DNA of 41,315 nt from an uncultured Mediterraneibacter sp. (lineage in GTDB: Bacteria; Bacillota; Clostridia; Lachnospirales; Lachnospiraceae), in contig NZ_CALWFZ010000018.1 of the NCBI RefSeq assembly GCF_944377805.1, positions 1 through 41,315 of the forward strand, in the 5' to 3' direction. This document shows positions 26,503-34,132 of the stretch, in pieces. Below the pieces are notes generated by a model that had not been told where the DNA came from, searched no databases, and saw nothing but the letters and a program-made list of their open reading frames with translations. A program made the translations under genes and the position numbers. Within the stretch, counting starts at the first letter, position 1; the number at the start of each line of letters is the position of its first letter.

Positions 26503-26508
26503 ATTATA
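26503..26508 (-). promoter_or_regulatory. Extended -10 promoter for addBA
   Basis: On the minus strand TGGTATAAT (-10 TATAAT at 26503-26508) lies about 50 bases before the addB start. The -35 region is poor, as is allowed for an extended -10 promoter. Confidence 0.5.
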
Positions 26509-26540
26509 CCACACCGGAGTACACTCTACATAAGAAGTTT

Positions 26541-27063
26541 TAATTTGTTCGGCGCCAGATAGCTTGTGCCCACCGTCACCTGATTTTGTGATATATCCCC
26601 CCGGCAATGCTTGAATAAAGTCATGGCAACGTGCTGCTTTTGCGGCTCGTTCTGCCTCCTTGCGGCTTACCTTTTGGTGCATGGCGATATTATCATAAGC
26701 GCCTTGGTGGAATAGTCTCGTATATCCTTTCCCCCAATGTAAATACTGCCGCTTTCCACATCCCAAAAACATCCTTAAACGCAAGCGCCACAGAAACCGG
26801 CGGGTCATTACAGTCCCCTTCCGAAATCATGACGTCCTCAATCTGATCTATGCACACTGCCAGATTCCGCAGTTCTGCGCAAAATTCTACCAATTCCATC
26901 AGTGGATTGATCACTGCCGGGCCTACGATTAAAAACATCAACAGTTCCATCATCAGGCTGTAGTCTCCGGGGTTCAAATACAGCAGAACACATCCCATAG
27001 CCAAAATAAAAGTTAGGGAGTTACTGAAAAATAATTGACATATGGCATTTTCATTTATCGTTT
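26541..27063 (-). pseudogene. Remnant of an ABC exporter (membrane plus ATPase parts)
   Basis: Two reading frames hold pieces of one ABC multidrug-type exporter. The upstream piece (about 26790-27050) reads FFSNSLTFILAMGCVLLYLNPGDYSLMMELLMFLIVGPAVINPLMELVEFCAELRNLAVCIDQIEDVM, the end of the transmembrane domain, then VALAFKDVFG, the start of the ATPase. A shift then leads into YDNIAMHQKVSRKEAERAAKAARCHDFIQALPGGYITKSGDGGHKLSGAEQ, the Q-loop to signature region of the same ATPase. Walker A, part of the signature and Walker B are missing. So there is at least one frameshift and one internal deletion. The 5' half of the transmembrane domain is absent, and the remnant abuts an inverted-repeat cluster. 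Confidence 0.85.
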
Positions 27064-27084
27064 TTGTATACCGGCAAGCAATGC

Positions 27085-27202
27085 AAACATGTACATGTTT
27101 TGCGATTTTGGCCGGTGATACAGGCCAAAATGCTCGTTGAGGGATAACCCCCAGACCCCCAAGATCGCCCCTTTCGGTGACGGCTGCGCGTCCTGCGGAC
27201 GC
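27085..27202. repeat. Cluster of inverted repeats, possible mobile-element scar
   Basis: Three separate palindromes lie within 118 bases. They are AAACATGTACATGTTT (27085-27100, perfect), ATTTTGGCC/GGCCAAAAT (27105-27113 with 27123-27131) and GCGTCC/GGACGC (27188-27193 with 27197-27202). A C-rich tract (CCCCCAGACCCCC) lies between them. No gene with a recognisable product covers them. The arrangement recalls transfer-origin or integration regions of mobile elements, and the neighbouring broken exporter supports that, but no relaxase or integrase is present. Confidence 0.4.
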
Positions 27203-27213
27203 TGAAATTTGAA

Positions 27214-27278
27214 ATAAGCAAAAGAAAAACTCTATGCAAATGGTTCGTCCATTCACATAGAGTTTTTCTTTTGCTTAT
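27214..27278 (-). terminator. Very long hairpin terminator of trxA
   Basis: A perfect 23-base inverted repeat (27214-27236 with 27256-27278) overlaps the trxA stop codon. The 19-base loop contains a further AATGG/CCATT pair. The descending arm is rich in T (GAGTTTTTCTTTTGCTTATTT). It is nearly symmetrical, so it could stop transcription on either strand. Confidence 0.8.
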
Positions 27279-27583
27279 CTGATCAGTTCCTGAAGTCTGC
27301 TCTTTGCCACTGAGCCAACCTGTTTTCCGGTCACTTCTCCGTTTTTAAACGCGATAAATGTCGGAATACTCATCACACCGTATTTCTGAGCAACCTCCAT
27401 TTCCTCGTCTATATTAATCTTGCAGACTTTCACATCAGGCTCTTCTCCCGCGATCTCTTCCACTACCGGCCCCATCATCTTGCACGGTCCGCACCAGTCC
27501 GCATAGAAGTCAACCAGAACTGTCTGTCCCGCCTGAAGCACTTCCTGATCAAAATTATCTGTAGTCAATTTTACAACTGCCAT
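27275..27583 (-). CDS. trxA: Thioredoxin
   Basis: 102 residues with the canonical active site WCGPCKMMGP (about 29-38), the cis-proline in MSIPTFIAFKNGE, and normal length. It is a general disulfide reductase. The ribosome binding site is TTAGGAGGAT. Confidence 0.96.
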   Translation of the reverse strand: MAVVKLTTDNFDQEVLQAGQTVLVDFYADWCGPCKMMGPVVEEIAGEEPDVKVCKINIDEEMEVAQKYGVMSIPTFIAFKNGEVTGKQVGSVAKSRLQELIR

Positions 27584-27634
27584 TTTTATATCCTCCTAAT
27601 ATATACATTTTTGTTTTTTATGCTTTACGTTCTT

Positions 27635-27640
27635 AGTATA
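27635..27640 (-). promoter_or_regulatory. Extended -10 promoter of trxA
   Basis: TGGTATACT on the minus strand gives an extended -10 (TATACT at 27635-27640). No well-spaced -35 is visible. Confidence 0.45.
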
Positions 27641-27724
27641 CCACGTTCCCGTGATTTTTCAGTGACAAAATCACATTTTCCGTCTTCACTGTGTTCTGTC
27701 GACTGTTTTTAATCTCTCCGAGCA

Positions 27725-28384
27725 CTAGATTCTGGCGAGTCCGTCCGCATCCAGTATTGTTATTTTCCCCCGCGTAAGTCTCACCAGTTCATCTGCCTGG
27801 AACTGTTTGAGTATTCTTGTGACAACCTCCCTGGCTGTTCCGGCGTCTTTTGCAAGTGTCTCATGAGTGATATTGAGTTCATCTCCCTGCTCTAACACTC
27901 TGTGCTCCAGCAGGGCTCCCGCGGTTCTCGACGCCACGTTGGAAAATACGAACTGATTGAGCAGCCACATAATATCCGAGAATTTTTCCGAGATCATTTC
28001 CATTGTGTAGTCTTTCACAGCCGAGCACTCATCATACAATCTGCGATAGACTCGCTTCGGAATTGTGTAGATTACACAGTCTGTCTCCATCTCCATATCG
28101 AGTTCAATGTCCATGCCGTTTAACATACACGCAGCGCTCAAAATGCTCACATCTCCGTCCAGAAGCCGGAACAGTGTGATGTCGCCTCCTCCGGGTGATG
28201 TGATGAAAAAGCGGACCCTCCCTTCTCCTACGATCTGTACTCCCGCGCACTCGCCTCCCCCGAAATGAAGCTTTGTCTTCTTTTCGCAGATATTTTTTGT
28301 CGTATTGTTCTCTATTTCCTTCTTCTGAGCATCTGTCAGCTGTTCCCAGAACGGGAACGTACGCTCAAACAATGTCAAATCCAT
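27725..28384 (-). CDS. Crp/Fnr-family transcriptional regulator
   Basis: 219 residues. The N-terminal cyclic-nucleotide-binding-like beta-barrel (VQIVGEGRVRFFITSPGGGDITLFRLLDGDVSILSAACML) is followed by the dimer helix and a C-terminal winged helix (NITHETLAKDAGTAREVVTRILKQFQADELVRLTRGKITILD). Cysteines are scattered, but the N-terminal four-cysteine arrangement of true FNR is absent. The effector could be redox, heme or a small molecule. I prefer ATG 28384 to 28390 because AAGGTGG is then correctly spaced. The thioredoxin gene follows on the same strand but has its own promoter. A link to redox stress is only suggested by position. Confidence 0.9.
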   Translation of the reverse strand: MDLTLFERTFPFWEQLTDAQKKEIENNTTKNICEKKTKLHFGGGECAGVQIVGEGRVRFFITSPGGGDITLFRLLDGDVSILSAACMLNGMDIELDMEMETDCVIYTIPKRVYRRLYDECSAVKDYTMEMISEKFSDIMWLLNQFVFSNVASRTAGALLEHRVLEQGDELNITHETLAKDAGTAREVVTRILKQFQADELVRLTRGKITILDADGLARI

Positions 28385-28429
28385 AATCATTCCACCTTAT
28401 TCAAATGTCTTTCGTACGTCTCATCTGGA

Positions 28430-28458
28430 ATTATATCGAATAACCCTGTGAATGTAAA
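28430..28458 (-). promoter_or_regulatory. Promoter of the Crp/Fnr-family gene
   Basis: TTTACA (28453-28458) and TATAAT (28430-28435) on the minus strand, 17 bases apart. Confidence 0.7.
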
Positions 28459-28573
28459 GAAGCTTGAAAAGCAACCGGAATTTAATATTTTATTATCAAA
28501 TTATAATGTTATCGACACATTTTTGTCACATTTTGGTAATAGACTAAGATCGCATTGAAGGGAGTATAAGACA

Positions 28574-29170
28574 ATGACTGATGAACAATATTACACGCTG
28601 ATTCACCCATATAAGGATGCTTTGAATCTGGTTCTCACGAGACTCAAAATTCTGAATCACACCACTTATACAGATGAAAATTTTCAGCCTGTCCACAGCA
28701 TCACAGACCGGATCAAAGAAAAAGACAGTATAGAAAATAAACTGCGAAAAAAGCATGCCTCTCCCGGAGCCCAGGATGCAAAAACCCTCCTACAAGACAT
28801 AGCCGGGATCCGCGTGATCTGCTTTTTTGAAAAGGACATCCGCCATCTCACAGAGTGCCTGCGGAAACAGTCCGACCTTATCGTAATCAAAGAGAAAGAC
28901 TACATCTCATCGCCAAAACCAAACGGGTATCGCAGCTATCATATGATCGTCGGTGTTCCTATCTATTATATGAACGGTATGGAATACTATCCCGTGGAGA
29001 TCCAGTTTCGCACAATATCGATGGACTTCTGGGCCGCGATGGAACACCGGATCTGCTATAAAAATCAGCCGTTTAATGAGATGGAGATGAGAAGCGCCTT
29101 TCTTCAATACTCGGAGATACTCGAAAAAATGGAGAAATCCTTTGAAGTATACAGCGAAAGCGAAGGGTAA
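28574..29170 (+). CDS. Small alarmone synthetase (GTP pyrophosphokinase, RelQ/RelP-like)
   Basis: 198 residues comprising only the RelA/SpoT synthetase domain, with no hydrolase domain or TGS/ACT regions. Motifs are KLRKKHASPG (ATP-binding), LLQDIAGIRVICFFEKD with the metal-binding aspartate region, KDYISSPKPNGYRSYHMIVG (G-loop with the stacking tyrosine) and YPVEIQFRTISMDFWAAMEH with the catalytic glutamate. It makes (p)ppGpp from ATP and GDP/GTP. The start at 28574 is preceded by GAAGGGAG. It is transcribed divergently from the Crp/Fnr-family gene. Confidence 0.93.
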   Translation: MTDEQYYTLIHPYKDALNLVLTRLKILNHTTYTDENFQPVHSITDRIKEKDSIENKLRKKHASPGAQDAKTLLQDIAGIRVICFFEKDIRHLTECLRKQSDLIVIKEKDYISSPKPNGYRSYHMIVGVPIYYMNGMEYYPVEIQFRTISMDFWAAMEHRICYKNQPFNEMEMRSAFLQYSEILEKMEKSFEVYSESEG

Positions 29171-29175
29171 ACTCG

Positions 29176-29197
29176 GCCGGTAAAATTTGGGGCCGGC
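29176..29197. terminator. Short shared hairpin between convergent genes
   Basis: GCCGG (29176-29180) and CCGGC (29193-29197) form a small stem between the alarmone synthetase and the end of the microcompartment operon. The T-runs are weak on both strands, so its efficiency is doubtful. Confidence 0.35.
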
Positions 29198-30343
29198 TTA
29201 CCACAGCGCTTTATAGATCCGTACTACGTCATCTTTCGTCGGTACTCTCGGGTTCGTCGCTGTGCACGCGTCTTCAAGCGCCGCGTCCGCCATGCGGTCA
29301 ATGGCCTTAAAATACTCATCTTCCGGGATCGTACCGATCTGTGAGATTGACAGCGGAATATCCATTTCCTTTAACATGAACTGTACCCAGTTTACGAGAG
29401 ATCTGACAGTCATGATTTTATTATAACTGCTCAGACCTAAGATCTGCGCAACTGTTGAGTACCTTTTCACTGCCGGAAGATATTCCGAACGGCTCTTACT
29501 GTGTTTATTGATGTCGCTGTTAAACTCGATAATATGCGGCAGCAGCATCGCGTTGGCTCTTCCATGCGGAATGTGGAAAGTCGCTCCAAGCTGATGGGCC
29601 ATACCGTGGTTAAGCCCCAGGGAAGCACAGTTAAACGCAAGTCCTGCCAGGCAGGATGCCGAATGCATCTTCTGGCGCGCGTGGGTATCGTTCCCGTCGA
29701 GATATGCTCTCAAGAGAAATACTCCGCATATTTCAATCGCTTTCTCCGCCAGCGCGGTGGAGAAGTCGTTTCTGTTAGTGCTGACGCATGCCTCAATCGC
29801 GTGAGTGAACACATCCATCCCCGTATCCGCAGTCACCGAAGGAGGAACGCTCTTGACAAGTTCCGCGTCAAGGATCGCCTCATCCGGGGTCATGGATCTG
29901 GCCACAAGCGGGTATTTCACCTGTTCCGCCGGATCTGTCACCACCGCAAATGATGTGACTTCTGATCCCGTTCCGCTCGTGGTCGGTATTGCGATAAGCC
30001 CTACATCCGCATAGTGATCGACGCGGAGGGCGAACTCCCGGATTGACTTGGATGAATCAATAGCCGAGCCTCCGCCAACCGCAACGATTGCATCCGGTTT
30101 ATAGTCCAGCATCTTCTTTACGCCCTCGCTGATCTTTTCAATCGGCGGATCAGGCACAACATCTTTAAATATTTCATATTCTTTGTTTCCTCTGCGGAGA
30201 GGCCCGGTGACAAGATCGATCATCTCACCCTGAGCGATAAACGGATCTGTCACGACTAATACTTTCTGGTAAGGAATTTCCGCGAGACGGTCAAGCGCCT
30301 GGTCTCCAAAATATATCCTTGTTTTAATATCAAAGCTTTTCAT
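29198..30343 (-). CDS. Iron-containing alcohol dehydrogenase, PduQ-like
   Basis: 381 residues of the group III (iron) alcohol dehydrogenase family. The NAD-binding marks are VVTDPF and VGGGSAIDSSKSI. Iron ligands are visible as the Asp/His set in TADTGMDVFTHAIEAC and CASLGLNHGMAHQLGATFHIPHGRANA. In microcompartments PduQ regenerates NAD+ by reducing aldehyde to alcohol inside the shell, here presumably lactaldehyde or propionaldehyde. No encapsulation helix is seen at either end. The start is 30343, preceded by AAAGGG, 13 bases past the deoR stop. It is the last gene of the operon. Confidence 0.92.
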   Translation of the reverse strand: MKSFDIKTRIYFGDQALDRLAEIPYQKVLVVTDPFIAQGEMIDLVTGPLRRGNKEYEIFKDVVPDPPIEKISEGVKKMLDYKPDAIVAVGGGSAIDSSKSIREFALRVDHYADVGLIAIPTTSGTGSEVTSFAVVTDPAEQVKYPLVARSMTPDEAILDAELVKSVPPSVTADTGMDVFTHAIEACVSTNRNDFSTALAEKAIEICGVFLLRAYLDGNDTHARQKMHSASCLAGLAFNCASLGLNHGMAHQLGATFHIPHGRANAMLLPHIIEFNSDINKHSKSRSEYLPAVKRYSTVAQILGLSSYNKIMTVRSLVNWVQFMLKEMDIPLSISQIGTIPEDEYFKAIDRMADAALEDACTATNPRVPTKDDVVRIYKALW

Positions 30344-30356
30344 AGCTGCCCTTTCT

Positions 30357-31127
30357 TCATTCAGGATAGACACACTCGATTCCTGAATTTTCAAATGTCC
30401 GGAGCCATTTTTCCTCTGGTTTCTCATCTGTTATCACAGTAGAAATATCACTCAGAGTTCCAATCTCCGTAAATGCTGTTCTGTCGAATTTACTGCTGTC
30501 AATCGCCAGTATCTTATCCTTTGCCGCTTTTAACATCGTCCTCTTATTATTCGCGTGCAGATCATCCGAATCTGTAACTCCCGCCGACATATCGATCCCT
30601 TTGCAGGAAATAATCGCCTTATCGACATGATAATTACTGAGCATCCGGTCTGTCTGCGGCCCGACGAGCGCGAAAGATCCCTCCCGGGATACTCCTCCTG
30701 TCGACAGGATCGTCCAATCCTGCGCATCAAAAAGTTCTATGATGATCTCAATGGAGTTGGTAATGATGGTGAGATTCTTTTTGCCTTTTTCCTGCAGTGC
30801 TTTGGCGATATACACTGCTGTCGTGCTGGCATCCAGCATAATGCTCTCCCCGTCGTTTACCAGCTCTGCAACCAGATCCGCAATATGCTGTTTTCCCACA
30901 ATATTGCGATTCTTCCTGATGTTAAAGGGCAATTCGATGTTGACATTTTCATTGATGACAGCGCCCCCATAACTCTTGATGGCATAGCCGTCATTTACGA
31001 GTTTTTCCAGATCTCTTCGTATCGTCTCCTCAGAAACGTCATACAACTGGCTCAGTTCGCTCACAACAACTCTTCTGTCTGTCTGCAGCTTTTCCAAAAT
31101 CTCGTTACGTCTCTCTATTGCAAGCAT
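30357..31127 (-). CDS. DeoR-family transcriptional regulator
   Basis: 256 residues. The N-terminal DeoR helix-turn-helix (ERRNEILEKLQTDRRVVVSELSQLYDVSEETIRRDLEKL) is followed by a sugar-isomerase-like effector domain (DGESIMLDASTTAVYIAKAL, LSTGGVSREGSFALVGPQTDRML, LAIDSSKFDRTAF). DeoR regulators of deoxyhexose operons typically sense phosphorylated sugars such as fuculose-1-phosphate. Its position inside the compartment operon implies control of that operon. The inverted repeats at 39823-39841 and 39883-39900 are candidate sites. Confidence 0.92.
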   Translation of the reverse strand: MLAIERRNEILEKLQTDRRVVVSELSQLYDVSEETIRRDLEKLVNDGYAIKSYGGAVINENVNIELPFNIRKNRNIVGKQHIADLVAELVNDGESIMLDASTTAVYIAKALQEKGKKNLTIITNSIEIIIELFDAQDWTILSTGGVSREGSFALVGPQTDRMLSNYHVDKAIISCKGIDMSAGVTDSDDLHANNKRTMLKAAKDKILAIDSSKFDRTAFTEIGTLSDISTVITDEKPEEKWLRTFENSGIECVYPE

Positions 31128-31239
31128 ATTACTGCCTCCTGCTTACGCCAGAACAGACCCTCCGACCGCTCTGCACACGCCGGGGTAATCCCAAATAGAT
31201 GCAGTATCAAGCAGGGGAGAGCCTGTCTGTTCATGGCCT

Positions 31240-31788
31240 TTATAAAATTGCATTGCGAATCTGGGCGTCCGGATGAGCAATAACGGACGAATCGAGGAAC
31301 ATGCCTCTGTCCTTCACTGCTTCCTTTGCCCTCTCAATCGCCGCTTCCACAGCGGCGACCTCGCCTGTCAGCAGCATGTATGATTTTCCGCACATGCCTC
31401 TTGCGATACGCAGTTCGATCAGGTCTACGATCGCTGTTTTAGCCGCCTCATCGGCAGCCACGATAATGGAAGACGCATCATAAGTCTCGAAGATGCCAAG
31501 CGCCGATACCTCTTCGATCTGAGCAGCTCCATAGATCGCAGGGAAAATAGATTCATGCGGGTTACCGAGTACAAAACTGTCGATCAGGTGGAAGCCGTGC
31601 AGCTCTTTCGCATTATCAACCGCTGCTTTTACAGCGCTTAAGTCACCTGTAATGATCGCAATATATTTACCCGGACATACTGTCTGAGCCTCAATTATAC
31701 TGACTTCAGAGGTCTTTACCATTGCGTCTGTCGCGGTAATACCTGCTGAAACAGTCTTATATTCTACCATTCCAATTGCCTTACTCAT
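31240..31788 (-). CDS. pduT: PduT-like trimeric shell protein with Fe-S pore
   Basis: 182 residues with two BMC domains in tandem (about 4-88 and 96-180), so it forms pseudohexameric trimers (BMC-T). Cysteine 38 in TVCPGKY stands exactly where PduT of enteric bacteria holds a [4Fe-4S] cluster in the central pore. An electron conduit through the shell, working with the PduS-like protein encoded next to it, is therefore likely. I use ATG 31788. A GTG at 31797 is possible. Confidence 0.92.
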   Translation of the reverse strand: MSKAIGMVEYKTVSAGITATDAMVKTSEVSIIEAQTVCPGKYIAIITGDLSAVKAAVDNAKELHGFHLIDSFVLGNPHESIFPAIYGAAQIEEVSALGIFETYDASSIIVAADEAAKTAIVDLIELRIARGMCGKSYMLLTGEVAAVEAAIERAKEAVKDRGMFLDSSVIAHPDAQIRNAIL

Positions 31789-31804
31789 TGCCTGCACGTC
31801 CTTC

Positions 31805-33127
31805 CTAAGTTTCTATGATCACATATTTGTCATTTACTTCTGTCACTGTTCCCGTGACGGATGCATGGATTGCCACGCTCAGCCCTTTCCCGGGTTCAGC
31901 GATCATCTGACCCTTTGCCACTTTGTCTCCCTGCTTCACGATCGGGGAAGCAGGAGCTCCTATGTGCTGGCTCATCATGATCTTAACTTTTTTCACCGCG
32001 ATCTCCGAGTCATTCAGAGGCGCCTCTTTGTTATATTTTGTAAGATCAATCCTTGCCATGAGCCGTTCCATCGGAACTTTCCTGTATTCGCGCTCCGGCC
32101 CTACCGGCTTTGCCTCCACCTGAGGAGCTTTCACTCCGTTCGCTCTTAAACCGGCCTTATATTCAGCCATCAGGCTTCGCGGGGAAAGCCCCTGGAAGCA
32201 GGAGTACAGTTCACAGACACCACAGGAAGAACAGAACATTGTGTTTACAAAAATGTTCGGCTCCTGAATATCCTTACAGGTAGCTGCAAGCATAAACGCG
32301 TGCGGCTCGATCGGATGCCCGAGCAGATACCTCGGACATAAATCGGTACACATTGTACACTGACAGCAGCACGCAGCCGCCCGTTTCATATCGATTGAAT
32401 TTTTCTTTAATTTCTTCTGGATGATATAGTGGTCTTCCGGCAGTACAAGGATCGCGTTCGTCGTCTTAGTCACTGGCTGCGCTCCTGTACCGATGTTGCC
32501 CATCATGGGGCCTCCCACAAAATATACCGGGTTCGGAGTGGTCACATGTCCGGCCTGCGCTACCACCTCGTCAAGCGGAGTGCCGATCGGCACACGAACC
32601 GTAACCGGATGTTCCACCTCAGCGACAACAGATACCAGCTTATCTTCGACAGGAGTGTTTTCATGCAGAGCCCGGTACGCGTTATACACAGTCTCCACAT
32701 TGAATACCGCAACGCCGCTCTCAATTGGAAGTCCGCCCGGCCGTACGGTTTTCCCTGTCACTTCGTAGATAAGAACTACTTCATCGCCGGCGGGATAAAC
32801 TTCATCCAGCAAGCCAAGTCTCATTTCCGGATATTTTTCAATAACAGCATCCACTGCCTCTATCGTCTTTTTATATGCTTTCTTGATACCGATGATTGCT
32901 TCTTTCGCGCCAACAGTCTCAGCGATCGTATGGAACATGTCCGCGATCTCGGCCGCATGCTTTTCAAGAAGCTGTCTGTGCAGTCTGAGAAGAGGTTCAC
33001 ACTCCGCACAGTTCAGGATAATCGTCTCCGCGCGCTCATCCAGCTTCGCGTACGTCGGAAACCCCGCACCGCCAGCGCCGACAATACCGTTTAGCTGCAA
33101 TACGCTGCTCAATTCTTTCATATCCAT
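31805..33127 (-). CDS. pduS: PduS-like flavo/Fe-S electron transfer protein (RnfC family)
   Basis: 440 residues. The N-terminal RnfC-like flavin/NADH domain (NGIVGAGGAGFPTYAKL, ILNCAECEPLL, VYPAGDEVVLIYEVTGKTV) is followed by two ferredoxin-type cysteine sets (CCCQCTMCTDLCPR and CSSCGVCELYSC) and a C-terminal lipoyl/biotin-like domain (IVKQGDKVAKGQMIAEPGKGLSVAIHASVTGTV). In enteric Pdu compartments PduS passes electrons from NADH or reduced flavin to cofactor recycling and to PduT. Here there is no B12 enzyme in sight, so its partner may be PduT alone. The start is 33127, 7 bases past the BMC-P stop. Confidence 0.9.
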   Translation of the reverse strand: MDMKELSSVLQLNGIVGAGGAGFPTYAKLDERAETIILNCAECEPLLRLHRQLLEKHAAEIADMFHTIAETVGAKEAIIGIKKAYKKTIEAVDAVIEKYPEMRLGLLDEVYPAGDEVVLIYEVTGKTVRPGGLPIESGVAVFNVETVYNAYRALHENTPVEDKLVSVVAEVEHPVTVRVPIGTPLDEVVAQAGHVTTPNPVYFVGGPMMGNIGTGAQPVTKTTNAILVLPEDHYIIQKKLKKNSIDMKRAAACCCQCTMCTDLCPRYLLGHPIEPHAFMLAATCKDIQEPNIFVNTMFCSSCGVCELYSCFQGLSPRSLMAEYKAGLRANGVKAPQVEAKPVGPEREYRKVPMERLMARIDLTKYNKEAPLNDSEIAVKKVKIMMSQHIGAPASPIVKQGDKVAKGQMIAEPGKGLSVAIHASVTGTVTEVNDKYVIIET

Positions 33128-33134
33128 AATTTCA

Positions 33135-33401
33135 CTACTCCAGTCCTGATCCGTCGTCAATAATTCCAACGATCGCCGCGTCAATCGGTGCATCGGGCAT
33201 ACCGCTGCCAATTCTTGCCGCGCTTCCCTGAGCGATGAGCACATACTCTCCAATGCCCGCGCCGATCTTATCAATCGCGATAAGCTGATCTGCCCCGGAG
33301 TGCATATGCTCCAGAATATCTACGATCATAAACTTATTGCCGACCAAATTTTCACATTTGCGCGTTGAAACAACACTTCCAACAACTTTTCCTATCAGCA
33401 T
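33135..33401 (-). CDS. BMC-P pentameric vertex protein (EutN/CcmL family)
   Basis: 88 residues. It has the family opening MLIGKVVGSVVSTRKCENLVGNKFMIV, IDKIGAGIGEYVLIAQGSAARI and AIVGIIDD. Pentamers cap the vertices of the shell. It overlaps the pduL end by 7 bases. Confidence 0.95.
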   Translation of the reverse strand: MLIGKVVGSVVSTRKCENLVGNKFMIVDILEHMHSGADQLIAIDKIGAGIGEYVLIAQGSAARIGSGMPDAPIDAAIVGIIDDGSGLE

Positions 33402-34045
33402 GATATAATCCTCACCGTGTCTCCAGTCACAATCTTTGCGGCATTTGCCTCGTCTGTATCAATGTGCATCTCAAGGGTGAAGCTGTCATCCACGCGAATC
33501 TTCACATGATTAAAGATCGTTCCTCTCTCATTATCCGCTTTCACAGATACAATATCGCCGTCGTGTACGCCGGCTGCCATAGCATCTCTCGGTGACATAT
33601 GTATATGGCGCATCGCAACGATACATCCCTCATCAAGATAGATCGCCCCTTTTGGTCCTACTACGGCGATGGGAGCGCTTCCGGCCACATTGCCGGACTC
33701 TCTGATCGGAGCCTTCACGCCAAGTTTAATTGCGTCTGTCGCGGAGATCTCCACCTGGGTCTGCTTTCTCACCGGTCCCAGAACTCTGACATTCTCGATC
33801 GCGCGGAGCTTGATCCCCACGATTGTCACCGTCTCATTCGATGCAAACTGTCCGCCCATGAGTTCTTTTTTCTTAGTGAGCTGATACCCTTTGCCGAACA
33901 AAACCTCCACATGTTCCTGTGTAAGATGGATATGTCTTGCGGACACACCGATGGGCACGAGATAACCCGCGTCATCGGAAGACTTCTGTTTTTCAACTGC
34001 TTCCAGAACCAGCTTGGTAATTAATGCCACATTACTGTTATCCAT
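33395..34045 (-). CDS. pduL: Phosphate propanoyltransferase (PduL)
   Basis: 216 residues of the PduL phosphotransacylase family, which converts acyl-CoA plus phosphate to acyl-phosphate and free CoA inside the compartment. Two PduL domains carry zinc histidines in VSARHIHL, MRHIHMS and LEMHIDTDEANA. Residues 4-20 (SNVALITKLVLEAVEKQ) are an amphipathic helix followed by a flexible linker, the usual encapsulation peptide. Together with the aldehyde dehydrogenase it forms the core that recycles CoA in the lumen. Confidence 0.95.
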   Translation of the reverse strand: MDNSNVALITKLVLEAVEKQKSSDDAGYLVPIGVSARHIHLTQEHVEVLFGKGYQLTKKKELMGGQFASNETVTIVGIKLRAIENVRVLGPVRKQTQVEISATDAIKLGVKAPIRESGNVAGSAPIAVVGPKGAIYLDEGCIVAMRHIHMSPRDAMAAGVHDGDIVSVKADNERGTIFNHVKIRVDDSFTLEMHIDTDEANAAKIVTGDTVRIISC

Positions 34046-34067
34046 ATCTTAATTCTCCTTGTAATCA

Positions 34068-34107
34068 CGGGGAACCGGTACAGGCGAAAAGCCCGACGGG
34101 TTCCCCG
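34068..34107 (-). other. Strong intercistronic hairpin without U-run
   Basis: CGGGGAACC (34068-34076) pairs with GGTTCCCCG (34099-34107), with an inner GGC/GCC pair, between the last BMC-H gene and pduL. There is no T-tract, so it is unlikely to be an efficient terminator. It may stabilise the upstream shell-protein mRNA and help set a higher shell-to-enzyme ratio. Confidence 0.55.
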
Positions 34108-34132
34108 GCTGATTCATCAATGATTCTGCTTA

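Noticed and set aside
26452-26808. In-frame N-terminal extension of addB by 119 residues
   Set aside because: The residues are the Q-loop to signature part of an ABC ATPase, not AddB. The family start motif and a strong ribosome binding site lie at 26451.
27064-27256. Start of a protein reading MNGRTICIEFFFCLF...
   Set aside because: It covers the trxA terminator and palindromes, has no ribosome binding site and resembles no protein. Only the portion below 27063 is ABC-transporter-like.
31128-31239. Hidden small gene between pduT and the deoR gene
   Set aside because: No frame with a ribosome binding site; only an incidental GAACAGA/TCTGTTC distant repeat is seen.
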